Position numbers and translations under genes: made by a program
In this document: piece by piece, positions 1-5,204 of the stretch
Numbering within the stretch: the first letter of the stretch is position 1
How the letters are laid out: every line of letters begins with the position of its first letter
From: an uncultured Clostridium sp.
GTDB lineage: Bacteria; Bacillota; Clostridia; Peptostreptococcales; Peptostreptococcaceae
Assembly (NCBI GenBank): GCA_900557165.1
Contig: USRS01000109.1
Span: 1-5,258 of the forward strand
DNA length: 5,258 nt
Reading direction: 5' to 3'
The notes under the pieces: generated by a model
The model's database searches: none
What the model was told of the DNA's origin: nothing
The model's input: only the letters and a program-made list of their open reading frames with translations

Positions 1-156
1 GTGTACTCTTGTACTCATAATAAAATAACCTCCTTTAAAATCATACATATAGTATATTCCAACTAAAATGTAATCAGTTCCACCTATCTCATCTATGTAT
101 TCAGGTACAATTCCTTTTAGTTGATGTTGCTTTAATTCTTCTAGTCCAAATCTTGT
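1..156 (-). pseudogene. Partial or decayed reading frame running off the left edge
   Basis: An open frame of 52 codons runs leftward out of the window from just below an in-frame TAA at 157-159. Its translation looks protein-like (it includes GIVPEYIDEIGGTDYILVG), while the other minus-strand frames contain stops. There is no start codon near its upstream end. A second frame (stop TAG at 141-143) reads NIWNKQDLD just upstream and would join sensibly to EELKQHQ if one indel were repaired, which suggests a frameshifted gene. An AGGAGG at 188-193 lies upstream, but the nearest ATG (182-184) is only 3 bases away and is followed directly by TAA. Alternatively the real gene starts at the ATG at 16-18, which has AGGAGG (29-34) 10 bases upstream; then only its first six codons are in the window. 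I do not recognise the family. Either reading is possible; decay is inferred. Confidence 0.45.
16..34 (-). promoter_or_regulatory. Shine-Dalgarno and ATG, possible start of a leftward gene
   Basis: AGGAGG at 29-34 lies 10 bases before an ATG at 16-18, in the same frame as the longer open frame around it. The spacing is acceptable for a clostridial start, so a gene running off the left edge may begin here. It may also be a chance match inside a coding remnant. Confidence 0.4.
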
Positions 157-210
157 TTATTCCAGATGTTTATTCTAATTACATCTTCCTCCTTATTTTT
201 AAAATAAAAT

Positions 211-243
211 AAGCTAGATTAAGTATTTTACTTAATCTAGCTT
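211..243 (-). terminator. Intrinsic terminator after the lipoprotein gene
   Basis: A perfect 13-base inverted repeat (211-223 with 231-243, stem AAGCTAGATTAAG) encloses a 7-base loop. On the minus strand it is followed by a T-rich run (TTATTTTATTTT). It lies 67 bases beyond the stop of the lipoprotein gene and would end the transcript of the exported-protein genes. The rest of 244-309 is AT-rich and shows no gene. Confidence 0.8.
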
Positions 244-309
244 TATCGTATTTATAATATATATTTTAAATTAGTTTACAAAACACTTTATTGTTTAATC
301 TTTTAAATA

Positions 310-777
310 TTATCTTTCTACTATATATAAATCTAATTTAACTTTTTTACTATCTAAAAAGTTAATTCTTACCTTATATAATCCTTTTTCTGATATACGA
401 TTAAATTTATATTCATCTTTATATTCTTTATTTAAATCATTATATATATTTCCATTTGGATCTTCGATTTCAACTGAAATTGGTTCTTTCAATAGATTTT
501 TTATCATTATTATTTTATTTTCATCCACATTTATATCAAACTCATAACCATCTTCCATGTCTTTTGTTTCTTTAACTGATTCTCCATAGTAATTTATATA
601 ATTTTTTGATGAATCATATGCATGATCTTTATCTTTTTCTAATGATATAATTATATTAGAAGTATCTAAATTATCTTTATTATCATCCTCTTTTAAATCA
701 TTTATATTGCATCCCACTAATATTACTAAAAGTAAACTTAATGATATTATCCTTGTTATAATCTTGTTCCTTTTCAT
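310..777 (-). CDS. Small putative lipoprotein of unknown function
   Basis: The 155-residue product begins with a lipoprotein signal peptide: basic MKRNK, a hydrophobic stretch at residues 9-22, and a lipobox L-V-G-C with the lipidated cysteine at residue 23. It should be anchored to the outer face of the membrane. After a charged Asp/Lys/Asn linker (about 24-60), residues 75-155 look like an all-beta domain: alternating hydrophobic strands, an EDPNGN turn near 105-110 and a GLYKVRI strand near 132-138. This resembles the small beta-sandwich domains found in exported proteins (pre-peptidase C-terminal or P-domain-like), but that is shape resemblance only. The start at 777 has AGGTAGG (787-793) 9 bases upstream, inside the end of the preceding secreted-protein gene, whose stop is 10 bases away, so the two are co-transcribed. 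A role as immunity or partner lipoprotein for that neighbour is speculation. Confidence 0.8.
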   Translation of the reverse strand: MKRNKIITRIISLSLLLVILVGCNINDLKEDDNKDNLDTSNIIISLEKDKDHAYDSSKNYINYYGESVKETKDMEDGYEFDINVDENKIIMIKNLLKEPISVEIEDPNGNIYNDLNKEYKDEYKFNRISEKGLYKVRINFLDSKKVKLDLYIVER

Positions 778-787
778 AAATTCTAAC

Positions 788-1795
788 CTACCTATCTGTA
801 GTATATATACTTATAACACCCGTTGAATGATCACTTATTGCATATGGAGTTGCTATTTTAGCAGTCTGGCTTAACTTAGTTATTAAACTTCCCTTTGTAT
901 TTGTTACTCTCATGCCAGGTCTAGTATTCATAGTCGTAGGAGAAGATGTTAAATGAGCCTTATATTGCCATCTCCCATATTTTGATCCCTTATTAGAAAG
1001 ATCTGTGACAGAAAAACCATTCAGTGGAAACGACCAACTTTTTACATCTAATAAACCTGTCAGTGAAACCGTTGCCGTTGACTTACCAGAATCGTAAGGT
1101 CCCCAACTATACAACGTTTGATTAGGCTGATTTACATCTAATCTAGTAATATGATTTTCTAAAAAACCATTTGATCTAGATAATAACTGTGAAGATGAAT
1201 CTATATCCCATACAGATCCTTTAACATTTCCTATTGTTGTATTTGATGATCTTCTTGTAAATGAAACTGATGTTGCTAAACTTCCTTGTTGTCTTTTAAC
1301 TCCATCTTTACCTGTAGCATAAAAATCCCATTTGTAATTTTTTATACTATTTCTGCTAGACTTAACATTATTCTTATTATTTATTTCTTCTTGTGTTTCT
1401 ATATTTTCTAATAAAATATTAATATCTATACTATCAAGATTATAAAAATAGTAAGTCCTCTGCTCTATTTGACCTATGTTATTTATAGTAATAGCAAAAA
1501 GCTCATTACCGTCTTTTCTTTCAAAAATATTAGTCTCAATTGGATTTCCATTATTATATAAAACTACATTTTCACCTACTTGATTCTTCGTTTCAGAAAT
1601 GGAAATATCATTGCTTCTTTCATTGCTATTAATCCTAAGTACAGCCTCTGATTCTTCATATTCTTTCCATTCACTTATTTCTAGTAACTGTGCATTATTT
1701 AAAAAATCATTACTTTGATCTGCATATGATATATTTAAATTAGTACATAAAATAACTGCAGATAGTACTCCAATTAACATCTTCTTAATTTTCAT
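788..1795 (-). CDS. Secreted protein of unknown function, 335 residues
   Basis: An N-terminal signal peptide is clear: MKIKK, a hydrophobic core at about 6-22, and a likely signal peptidase I cut after ISYA (residue 25). The mature protein of about 310 residues has no cysteine, no lipobox, no membrane anchor and no cell-wall sorting motif, so it is probably released. Residues 26-150 form a polar, probably beta-rich region ending in an Asn/Ser/Lys-rich linker (about 135-152). Residues 153-335 look like a separate compact domain rich in Ser, Thr and aromatics, with landmarks YKWDFYATG, GSVWDI, TRLDVNQ, LYSWGPYDSGKS, FSVTDLSN, KYGRWQYKAH and a final HSTGVISIYTT. I see no catalytic motif I can name and do not recognise the family. 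The start is supported by GGGAG about 10 bases upstream. It lies 101 bases after the small secreted protein gene with no convincing terminator between, and 10 bases before the lipoprotein gene, so it is probably in the same transcript. Confidence 0.85.
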   Translation of the reverse strand: MKIKKMLIGVLSAVILCTNLNISYADQSNDFLNNAQLLEISEWKEYEESEAVLRINSNERSNDISISETKNQVGENVVLYNNGNPIETNIFERKDGNELFAITINNIGQIEQRTYYFYNLDSIDINILLENIETQEEINNKNNVKSSRNSIKNYKWDFYATGKDGVKRQQGSLATSVSFTRRSSNTTIGNVKGSVWDIDSSSQLLSRSNGFLENHITRLDVNQPNQTLYSWGPYDSGKSTATVSLTGLLDVKSWSFPLNGFSVTDLSNKGSKYGRWQYKAHLTSSPTTMNTRPGMRVTNTKGSLITKLSQTAKIATPYAISDHSTGVISIYTTDR

Positions 1796-1896
1796 ATTTA
1801 TTTATCTCCCAATATCTTTTTAATTTTGTAATAATTAATTTTATTTAAATCTTACCAATAAATAATATATTAAATATTCAAAACAACGTAATGTAT

Positions 1897-2334
1897 TTAA
1901 TACTTTGATATATTACTTATTATTGTTTTAGTTTCTGACTTGCTTCCCTTATATGCCTTTGCTGTAGATACTACCCTATATTCATATCCTTTTAATACAT
2001 TAGCAGTTTTTGATAATGTACATGTTCTAGAACCTGTACTTGACCATGTTGAAATTGTAGTCCACGTATTATTTACTTTTCTTTGTAGGCTTGCTTTAAT
2101 TTCAGTTTTTGTAATACCCGTATTACCTGAAACAGTACATAATATACTAGCAATCCCTTTTGAGCTTATACTTATATTACTTTTTGAATTAGTAATATAC
2201 TCCATTAGTTCCATCGAATCATCTACTTCTTGGTATTCATCATATAAATTAACTTCATCTGCATATGATAGCAACGATGTAAACATAAATGATGATATGC
2301 ATATAGTTGATATTATTACTTTCTTAAAATTCAT
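1897..2334 (-). CDS. Small secreted protein, DUF6147-like
   Basis: The 145-residue product has a signal peptide (MNFKK, hydrophobic 7-22) with a likely cut after SYA at residue 25. An acidic stretch follows (26-48, DEVNLYDEYQEVDD), then a beta-rich domain at about 50-145. Its pattern (SISSKGIASI, LQRKVNNTWTTISTW, LSKTANVLKGYEYRVVSTAKAY) resembles the small exported clostridial family DUF6147; I am judging from memory of its look, with no profile search. C66 and C105 are the only cysteines of the mature protein and could form a disulfide. The start has a perfect AAGGAGG at 2340-2346, five T's before the ATG. That Shine-Dalgarno lies in one arm of an 18-base inverted repeat, and an ECF-type promoter is just upstream. 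The gene is therefore the most direct candidate target of the sigma factor encoded two genes upstream. Its biochemical function is unknown. Confidence 0.85.
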   Translation of the reverse strand: MNFKKVIISTICISSFMFTSLLSYADEVNLYDEYQEVDDSMELMEYITNSKSNISISSKGIASILCTVSGNTGITKTEIKASLQRKVNNTWTTISTWSSTGSRTCTLSKTANVLKGYEYRVVSTAKAYKGSKSETKTIISNISKY

Positions 2335-2336
2335 AA

Positions 2337-2391
2337 AAACCTCCTTATTATTTCTATTTTCACTATATATAACGAAATAATAAGGAGGTTT
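2337..2391 (-). repeat. Perfect 18-base inverted repeat hiding a ribosome binding site
   Basis: Bases 2337-2354 and 2374-2391 are exact reverse complements around a 19-base loop. In a minus-strand RNA reading through from the anti-sigma gene, the first arm (AAACCUCCUU...) pairs with GAAAUAAUAAGGAGG and buries the Shine-Dalgarno of the DUF6147-like gene. The stem has its GC-rich CCTCC/GGAGG end at the base and is followed by TTTTT, so it may also act as a weak intrinsic terminator for the sigma/anti-sigma operon. The first arm coincides with the spacer of the ECF-type promoter, so RNA begun at that promoter would not contain it. Confidence 0.85.
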
Positions 2392-2397
2392 GTGACA
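2368..2397 (-). promoter_or_regulatory. ECF-sigma-type promoter for the exported-protein genes
   Basis: The minus strand reads TGTCACA (2391-2397), exactly 16 bases, then CGTTATA (2368-2374). This matches the layout of known ECF promoters, and the elements are very close to the TGTCACA-16/17-CGTC consensus described for ECF41-group sigma factors. Transcription should begin near 2360-2363, giving a leader of about 25-29 bases. The sigma factor encoded nearby lacks the SnoaL-like extension of ECF41 but is the obvious candidate to use the site. I did not find the same bipartite motif elsewhere in the window. Confidence 0.7.
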
Positions 2398-2415
2398 CTT
2401 TTTATAATTTTTTTA

Positions 2416-3123
2416 TTATTTTATACTTTCCGCTATTTTTATCAATTCTTCTTTATCATTATTAATCATTTTAATATTTTTAGATTCCATATCAATTAAG
2501 TACGTTGATACTGAATCATTCCATACTAGCTGTTGAATATTATTTTTTACTATGTACTTAGCTTTATATCCATTTATGTTTATATCTTCTACTTGTGCAT
2601 CTTCTGTATCTAATATAATTGAGTTGTTACTTATCTCATCACAACTATATCTAATTTGTAAATATTCATCATTTTCATAAACTATAAATAATCCTATAGG
2701 ACTCTCTACTTTATCTATTTCCTTAAATCCTTTTGGAATATAATTAGGTAATGCAGGTTTAAATTTACTATCCACACTTACACTGTTATCTTCTTTTGAA
2801 AATATTATAGATGTAAATTCTTCATATATCTCAGTTATAACATTAATTACTTTTAATCTTACAGCATCTACACTCATAGATACTGTAAATAATCCCATAG
2901 TTATAATTAAAAATGTAACTGCTACCTTTTTTGAATATGAATATATAGACTTAATCATTGTATGTCTTTTTTCATATTTAATTAGCTTATTCATTTTACA
3001 TTTAAATTTATTTGAAAATTCATATTCTATATCTGATTCATTAGGCAAACTATCTAATAAATTCTGCTCTAATTTTTTACAACTTTTATAAAGTATTTCA
3101 TCTGTTATATCTAAATTATCCAA
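2416..3123 (-). CDS. Membrane anti-sigma factor with DUF4367-like domain
   Basis: The 235-residue protein has a cytoplasmic N-terminal part (1-64, with a helical FSNKFKCKMNKLIK stretch), one membrane segment (about 67-86, VAVTFLIITMGLFTVSM) and an extracellular C-terminal part. The segment just outside the membrane (VDAVRLKVINVITEIYEEFTSI) and residues 124-235 (LPNYIPKGF, then IRYS, INGYKAKYI, LVWNDSVSTYLI, IKIAESIK) follow the pattern of DUF4367 domains in Firmicute anti-sigma factors. The expected role is to hold the partner sigma factor at the membrane until an envelope signal arrives; the signal is unknown. No zinc-binding HxxxCxxC motif is present. The start is TTG at 3121-3123, overlapping the sigma gene end by 8 bases, with GGAGG 9 bases upstream; the next ATG is internal at about codon 44. 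Overlap implies translational coupling with the sigma gene. Confidence 0.85.
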   Translation of the reverse strand: MDNLDITDEILYKSCKKLEQNLLDSLPNESDIEYEFSNKFKCKMNKLIKYEKRHTMIKSIYSYSKKVAVTFLIITMGLFTVSMSVDAVRLKVINVITEIYEEFTSIIFSKEDNSVSVDSKFKPALPNYIPKGFKEIDKVESPIGLFIVYENDEYLQIRYSCDEISNNSIILDTEDAQVEDININGYKAKYIVKNNIQQLVWNDSVSTYLIDMESKNIKMINNDKEELIKIAESIK

Positions 3124-3658
3124 TACTATACACCTCCATTTTCTTTAATATATTTTTCAATTTTTCTCTTCCCCTAGATATTCTTTTCCTTACATTATCT
3201 GGTTTTATGTCAAGTATTTCACTTATCTCATTATCTGTTAATTCATGACTAAATTTTAATAAAAAAACTTGTTTATAGTTTTCAGGAAGTTTAGATATTG
3301 CAATTTCTAAATCCCCAATGTCATTTTTATTAATTTCATCATATCCATTAATATCATCTAAATCATCAATAAAAATAGTATTATCTCTTTCTTTTTTATT
3401 TTTTCTATATATATCAATAGATACATTCTTTACTATAATAACGATTAAACCTTTAGTTTTGTGACTATTAATATCTTCTATTTTTTCTAAATTATTTATT
3501 ATACGTAAAAATGCATTATGAACTGCATCTTCAGCTAGATGACTATCTTTTAGAATATTATTTGCAGTATAATACATTTGTTTTTTATATGTATTATAAA
3601 TTAGTTCAAATTTCGATATTTCTTCTTCTGAATCTAATAAACTTAAATATATTAACAT
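3116..3658 (-). CDS. ECF-type RNA polymerase sigma factor
   Basis: The 180-residue product has the two-domain layout of extracytoplasmic-function sigma factors. Region 2 spans about 17-86 (FELIYNTYKKQMYYTANNIL, then LAEDAVHNAFLRIINNL, and VKNVSIDIYRKNK for -10 recognition). After an acidic linker (95-115), region 4 spans about 116-171 (AISKLPENYKQVFLLKF, then the helix-turn-helix LTDNEISEILDIKPDNVRKRISRGREKLKNIL for -35 binding). There is no region 1.1 or 3 and no C-terminal SnoaL extension. It directs RNA polymerase to a small set of promoters when its anti-sigma partner, encoded by the next gene with an 8-base overlap, lets go. The ATG at 3656-3658 has GGAGGG 10 bases upstream. The promoter in front looks vegetative, so basal transcription appears independent of the sigma factor's own activity. 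I cannot assign a numbered ECF group from sequence reading alone. Confidence 0.93.
   Translation of the reverse strand: MLIYLSLLDSEEEISKFELIYNTYKKQMYYTANNILKDSHLAEDAVHNAFLRIINNLEKIEDINSHKTKGLIVIIVKNVSIDIYRKNKKERDNTIFIDDLDDINGYDEINKNDIGDLEIAISKLPENYKQVFLLKFSHELTDNEISEILDIKPDNVRKRISRGREKLKNILKKMEVYSIG
3133..3137 (-). promoter_or_regulatory. Ribosome binding site deciding the TTG start of the anti-sigma gene
   Basis: GGAGG lies inside the last codons of the sigma gene, 9 bases before the TTG at 3121-3123. No ATG or GTG in this frame is similarly placed, so the rare TTG is the best start. The arrangement probably couples anti-sigma synthesis to sigma translation. Confidence 0.75.
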
Positions 3659-3695
3659 ATATTTCTATCCCTCCATTTATAAAATAATAATCCAT

Positions 3696-3704
3696 ATAAT
3701 ACCA
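3696..3704 (-). promoter_or_regulatory. Extended -10 promoter for the sigma/anti-sigma operon
   Basis: The minus strand reads TGGTATTAT, an extended -10 element (TGn plus TATTAT). A weak -35 (TTTAGT at 3719-3724) sits 17 bases upstream of TATTAT. This resembles a housekeeping sigma-A promoter, not the TGTCACA/CGTT type found in front of the downstream gene. It leaves a leader of roughly 30 bases before the ATG. Confidence 0.55.
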
Positions 3705-3731
3705 TACTATATTTTTATACTAAATTAAAAC

Positions 3732-3763
3732 AAAAAAGCACTTAATCTCTTAAGATTAGTGCT
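3732..3763 (-). terminator. Intrinsic terminator after rlmH
   Basis: AGCACT-AATCT (minus strand, 3763-3753) pairs with AGATT-AGTGCT (3748-3737) with one bulged base at 3743 and a 4-base loop, followed by six T's (3737-3732). It lies about 55 bases beyond the rlmH stop and upstream of the sigma promoter, so it separates the housekeeping operon from the sigma operon. Confidence 0.85.
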
Positions 3764-3817
3764 AATTTGTTAAATTTTATCTGAGTATTTATTAATTTTT
3801 TATTAAAACCAGCTCCG

Positions 3818-4297
3818 TTACTTATGGTACGGTTCACCATTATTTATTCTATAAGCTCTATAAACTTGTTCTAGTAATATAAGTCTCATAAGTTGATGAG
3901 GGAATGTCATTTTTGAAAATGACAACTTATAATTAGCCCTTTTTAAAACTTCATCAGAAAGTCCAAGAGAACCTCCTATAACAAATACTATATGACTAAT
4001 TCCTCTAATTCCTAGCTTATCAATTGTTTCAGCTAACTCTTCAGAAGATAAATTTTTACCATCTATTGCAAGAGCTATAACATGAGAATTATCTTTTATC
4101 TTACTTAAAATTTTCTTACCTTCCTTTTCCTTAATCATAAGCATTTCTTTATCACTTAAATTTTCAGGTGCTTTCTCATCATCTAACTCTATTACTTCTA
4201 ATTTGCAGTATTTAGACAATCTTTTTGAAAACTCATCTATTCCAAGCTTTAAATATTTTTCTTTAATCTTACCTACACAAACTATACTAATACGCAT
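3818..4297 (-). CDS. rlmH: 23S rRNA (pseudouridine-1915-N3)-methyltransferase RlmH
   Basis: The 159-residue protein matches the RlmH (SPOUT class) family over its full usual length. It begins with [16 protein letters not shown], carries the glycine-rich S-adenosylmethionine-binding knot loop [14 protein letters not shown] (about 105-118), and ends with the hallmark [32 protein letters not shown]. The known family reaction is N3-methylation of pseudouridine 1915 in helix 69 of 23S rRNA, acting as a dimer on assembled 70S ribosomes. The ATG at 4295-4297 has AGGAG 6 bases upstream, and the gene starts 28 bases after the stop of the metallo-hydrolase gene, so the two form an operon. The 3' end of this gene is the integration site for SCC elements in staphylococci; the end here is intact, and I found no second copy of its terminal sequence in the window. 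Confidence 0.97.
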   Translation of the reverse strand: MRISIVCVGKIKEKYLKLGIDEFSKRLSKYCKLEVIELDDEKAPENLSDKEMLMIKEKEGKKILSKIKDNSHVIALAIDGKNLSSEELAETIDKLGIRGISHIVFVIGGSLGLSDEVLKRANYKLSFSKMTFPHQLMRLILLEQVYRAYRINNGEPYHK

Positions 4298-4325
4298 ATT
4301 TTTCTCCTATTCACCATCCCTAACT

Positions 4326-5117
4326 TTATAATTCAAATACTTTTGAAACCTTATCTCTTGATAAAACTTCTAAATTTAAATCTCGTCCTATTATCATATC
4401 ATTATTAGCCAACACATTTTTTGACGTAGCAAAAGCCAAGTCCGGAAAATTATTTTCTTTACTTAAATGGGCAAGTAATATAGACTCTGTATTATTATTA
4501 ATTAATTCAACACAGAATTTAGCCGCCTCTTCATTTGATAAATGACCACAATCAGACATTACCCTTCTTTTTAAACTATAAGTATAACTTCCCATCATCA
4601 ACATATTAGGGTCATAATTTGACTCTAATACTACAAGTTTTGAATCAAATAAATTTTGCCTAATATTTTCCGTTATACATCCTATATCCGTAGCAATTGA
4701 CATTTTTTCTTTATTTGAAAATAAATTATACCCTACTGCATCAACAGAGTCATGTGGTATTGAAAAAGGTTTAATACCAATATCTCCTATGCTATAAGTT
4801 TTATCATTTTCAAATACTTTCATATGCTCTTCTTTAATATTTCCTAATTTATCTTTCATGGCACACCATGTTTTTACATTTGCAAAAATAGGTATGTCCA
4901 ATTTTCTAGATAGTATTCCTGCCCCTTTTATATGGTCAGAATGTTCATGTGTTATAAATATTCCTTTAATTTTTTCAATATCTGCATTAATTTCCTCTAA
5001 GCCAGTAATTATTCTTTTACCACTAAGGCCTGCATCTATTAATATATTTGTATCTTTATAACTTACAAAATGACAATTTCCACTACTTCCGCTTCCTATA
5101 GAACAATATTTTAACAT
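4326..5117 (-). CDS. yycJ: YycJ/WalJ-family MBL-fold metallo-hydrolase
   Basis: The 263-residue protein has the metallo-beta-lactamase fold and the features of the YycJ/WalJ family: the N-terminal SIGSGSSGNCHFV and ILIDAG segments, the metal motif HEHSDH (57-62: H57, H59, D61, H62), H122 in SIPHDS, D144 in IATDIG, the ESNYDP segment (165-170), GHLSN (191-195) and a final AHLSKENN with H217. All expected metal ligands are present. Family members bind two metal ions and act in the cytoplasm; a 5'-to-3' exonuclease activity on DNA has been reported for YycJ homologues, and in bacilli the gene sits in the walRK operon, though no walRK genes are visible here. The ATG at 5115-5117 has an AGAGGT-type site a few bases upstream. 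It is the first gene of an operon with rlmH, as in many Firmicutes. Confidence 0.95.
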   Translation of the reverse strand: MLKYCSIGSGSSGNCHFVSYKDTNILIDAGLSGKRIITGLEEINADIEKIKGIFITHEHSDHIKGAGILSRKLDIPIFANVKTWCAMKDKLGNIKEEHMKVFENDKTYSIGDIGIKPFSIPHDSVDAVGYNLFSNKEKMSIATDIGCITENIRQNLFDSKLVVLESNYDPNMLMMGSYTYSLKRRVMSDCGHLSNEEAAKFCVELINNNTESILLAHLSKENNFPDLAFATSKNVLANNDMIIGRDLNLEVLSRDKVSKVFEL

Positions 5118-5151
5118 GGCCTACCTCTTTTCTCTTTTTATCATAAATTAT

Positions 5152-5160
5152 ATTATACCA
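5152..5160 (-). promoter_or_regulatory. Extended -10 promoter for the yycJ-rlmH operon
   Basis: The minus strand reads TGGTATAAT, a consensus extended -10 with TATAAT at 5152-5157. The only -35 candidates lie within the upstream terminator hairpin and are weak, which fits an extended -10 promoter. Transcription would start near 5145, about 28 bases before the ATG. The first bases of this element abut the T-run of the terminator. Confidence 0.65.
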
Positions 5161-5197
5161 AAAAAATAGAGCATTAAATTAATTTTCAATGCTCTAT
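5160..5197 (-). terminator. Intrinsic terminator of the upstream gene
   Basis: A 10-base stem (5188-5197 with 5166-5175, ATAGAGCATT) encloses a 12-base loop and is followed on the minus strand by seven T's (5166-5160). It lies 7 bases after the stop codon of the partial gene at the right edge and ends that transcription unit. Confidence 0.85.
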
Positions 5198-5204
5198 CAA
5201 AATT

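Noticed and set aside
1..17. Short direct repeat TGTACTC at the left edge
   Set aside because: Two copies of about 8 bases, at the very edge and within a reading frame, are not enough to call a repeat array.
1004..1010. Second TGTCACA on the minus strand, inside the 335-residue protein gene
   Set aside because: No CGT element lies 16-17 bases downstream, and the bases encode the Ser-Val-Thr part of FSVTDLSN.
1796..1896. Possible terminator or separate promoter between the two secreted-protein genes
   Set aside because: The region is nearly all A/T. Short palindromes such as GTATTAAATAC and many -10-like words occur, but none has a stable stem with a T-run or a convincing paired -35.
1940..2380. 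Plus-strand open reading frame of 146 codons
   Set aside because: It mirrors the DUF6147-like gene on the other strand, which has a signal peptide and a perfect ribosome binding site; the plus frame has neither and reads across the inverted repeat.
3811..3840. rlmH terminal sequence as an attachment site for an integrated element
   Set aside because: I found no second copy of these bases in the window and no recombinase gene, so no attachment site is called as a feature.
4858..5061. Plus-strand open reading frame of 67 codons
   Set aside because: It is antisense to the conserved metal-binding part of yycJ and has no supporting signals.
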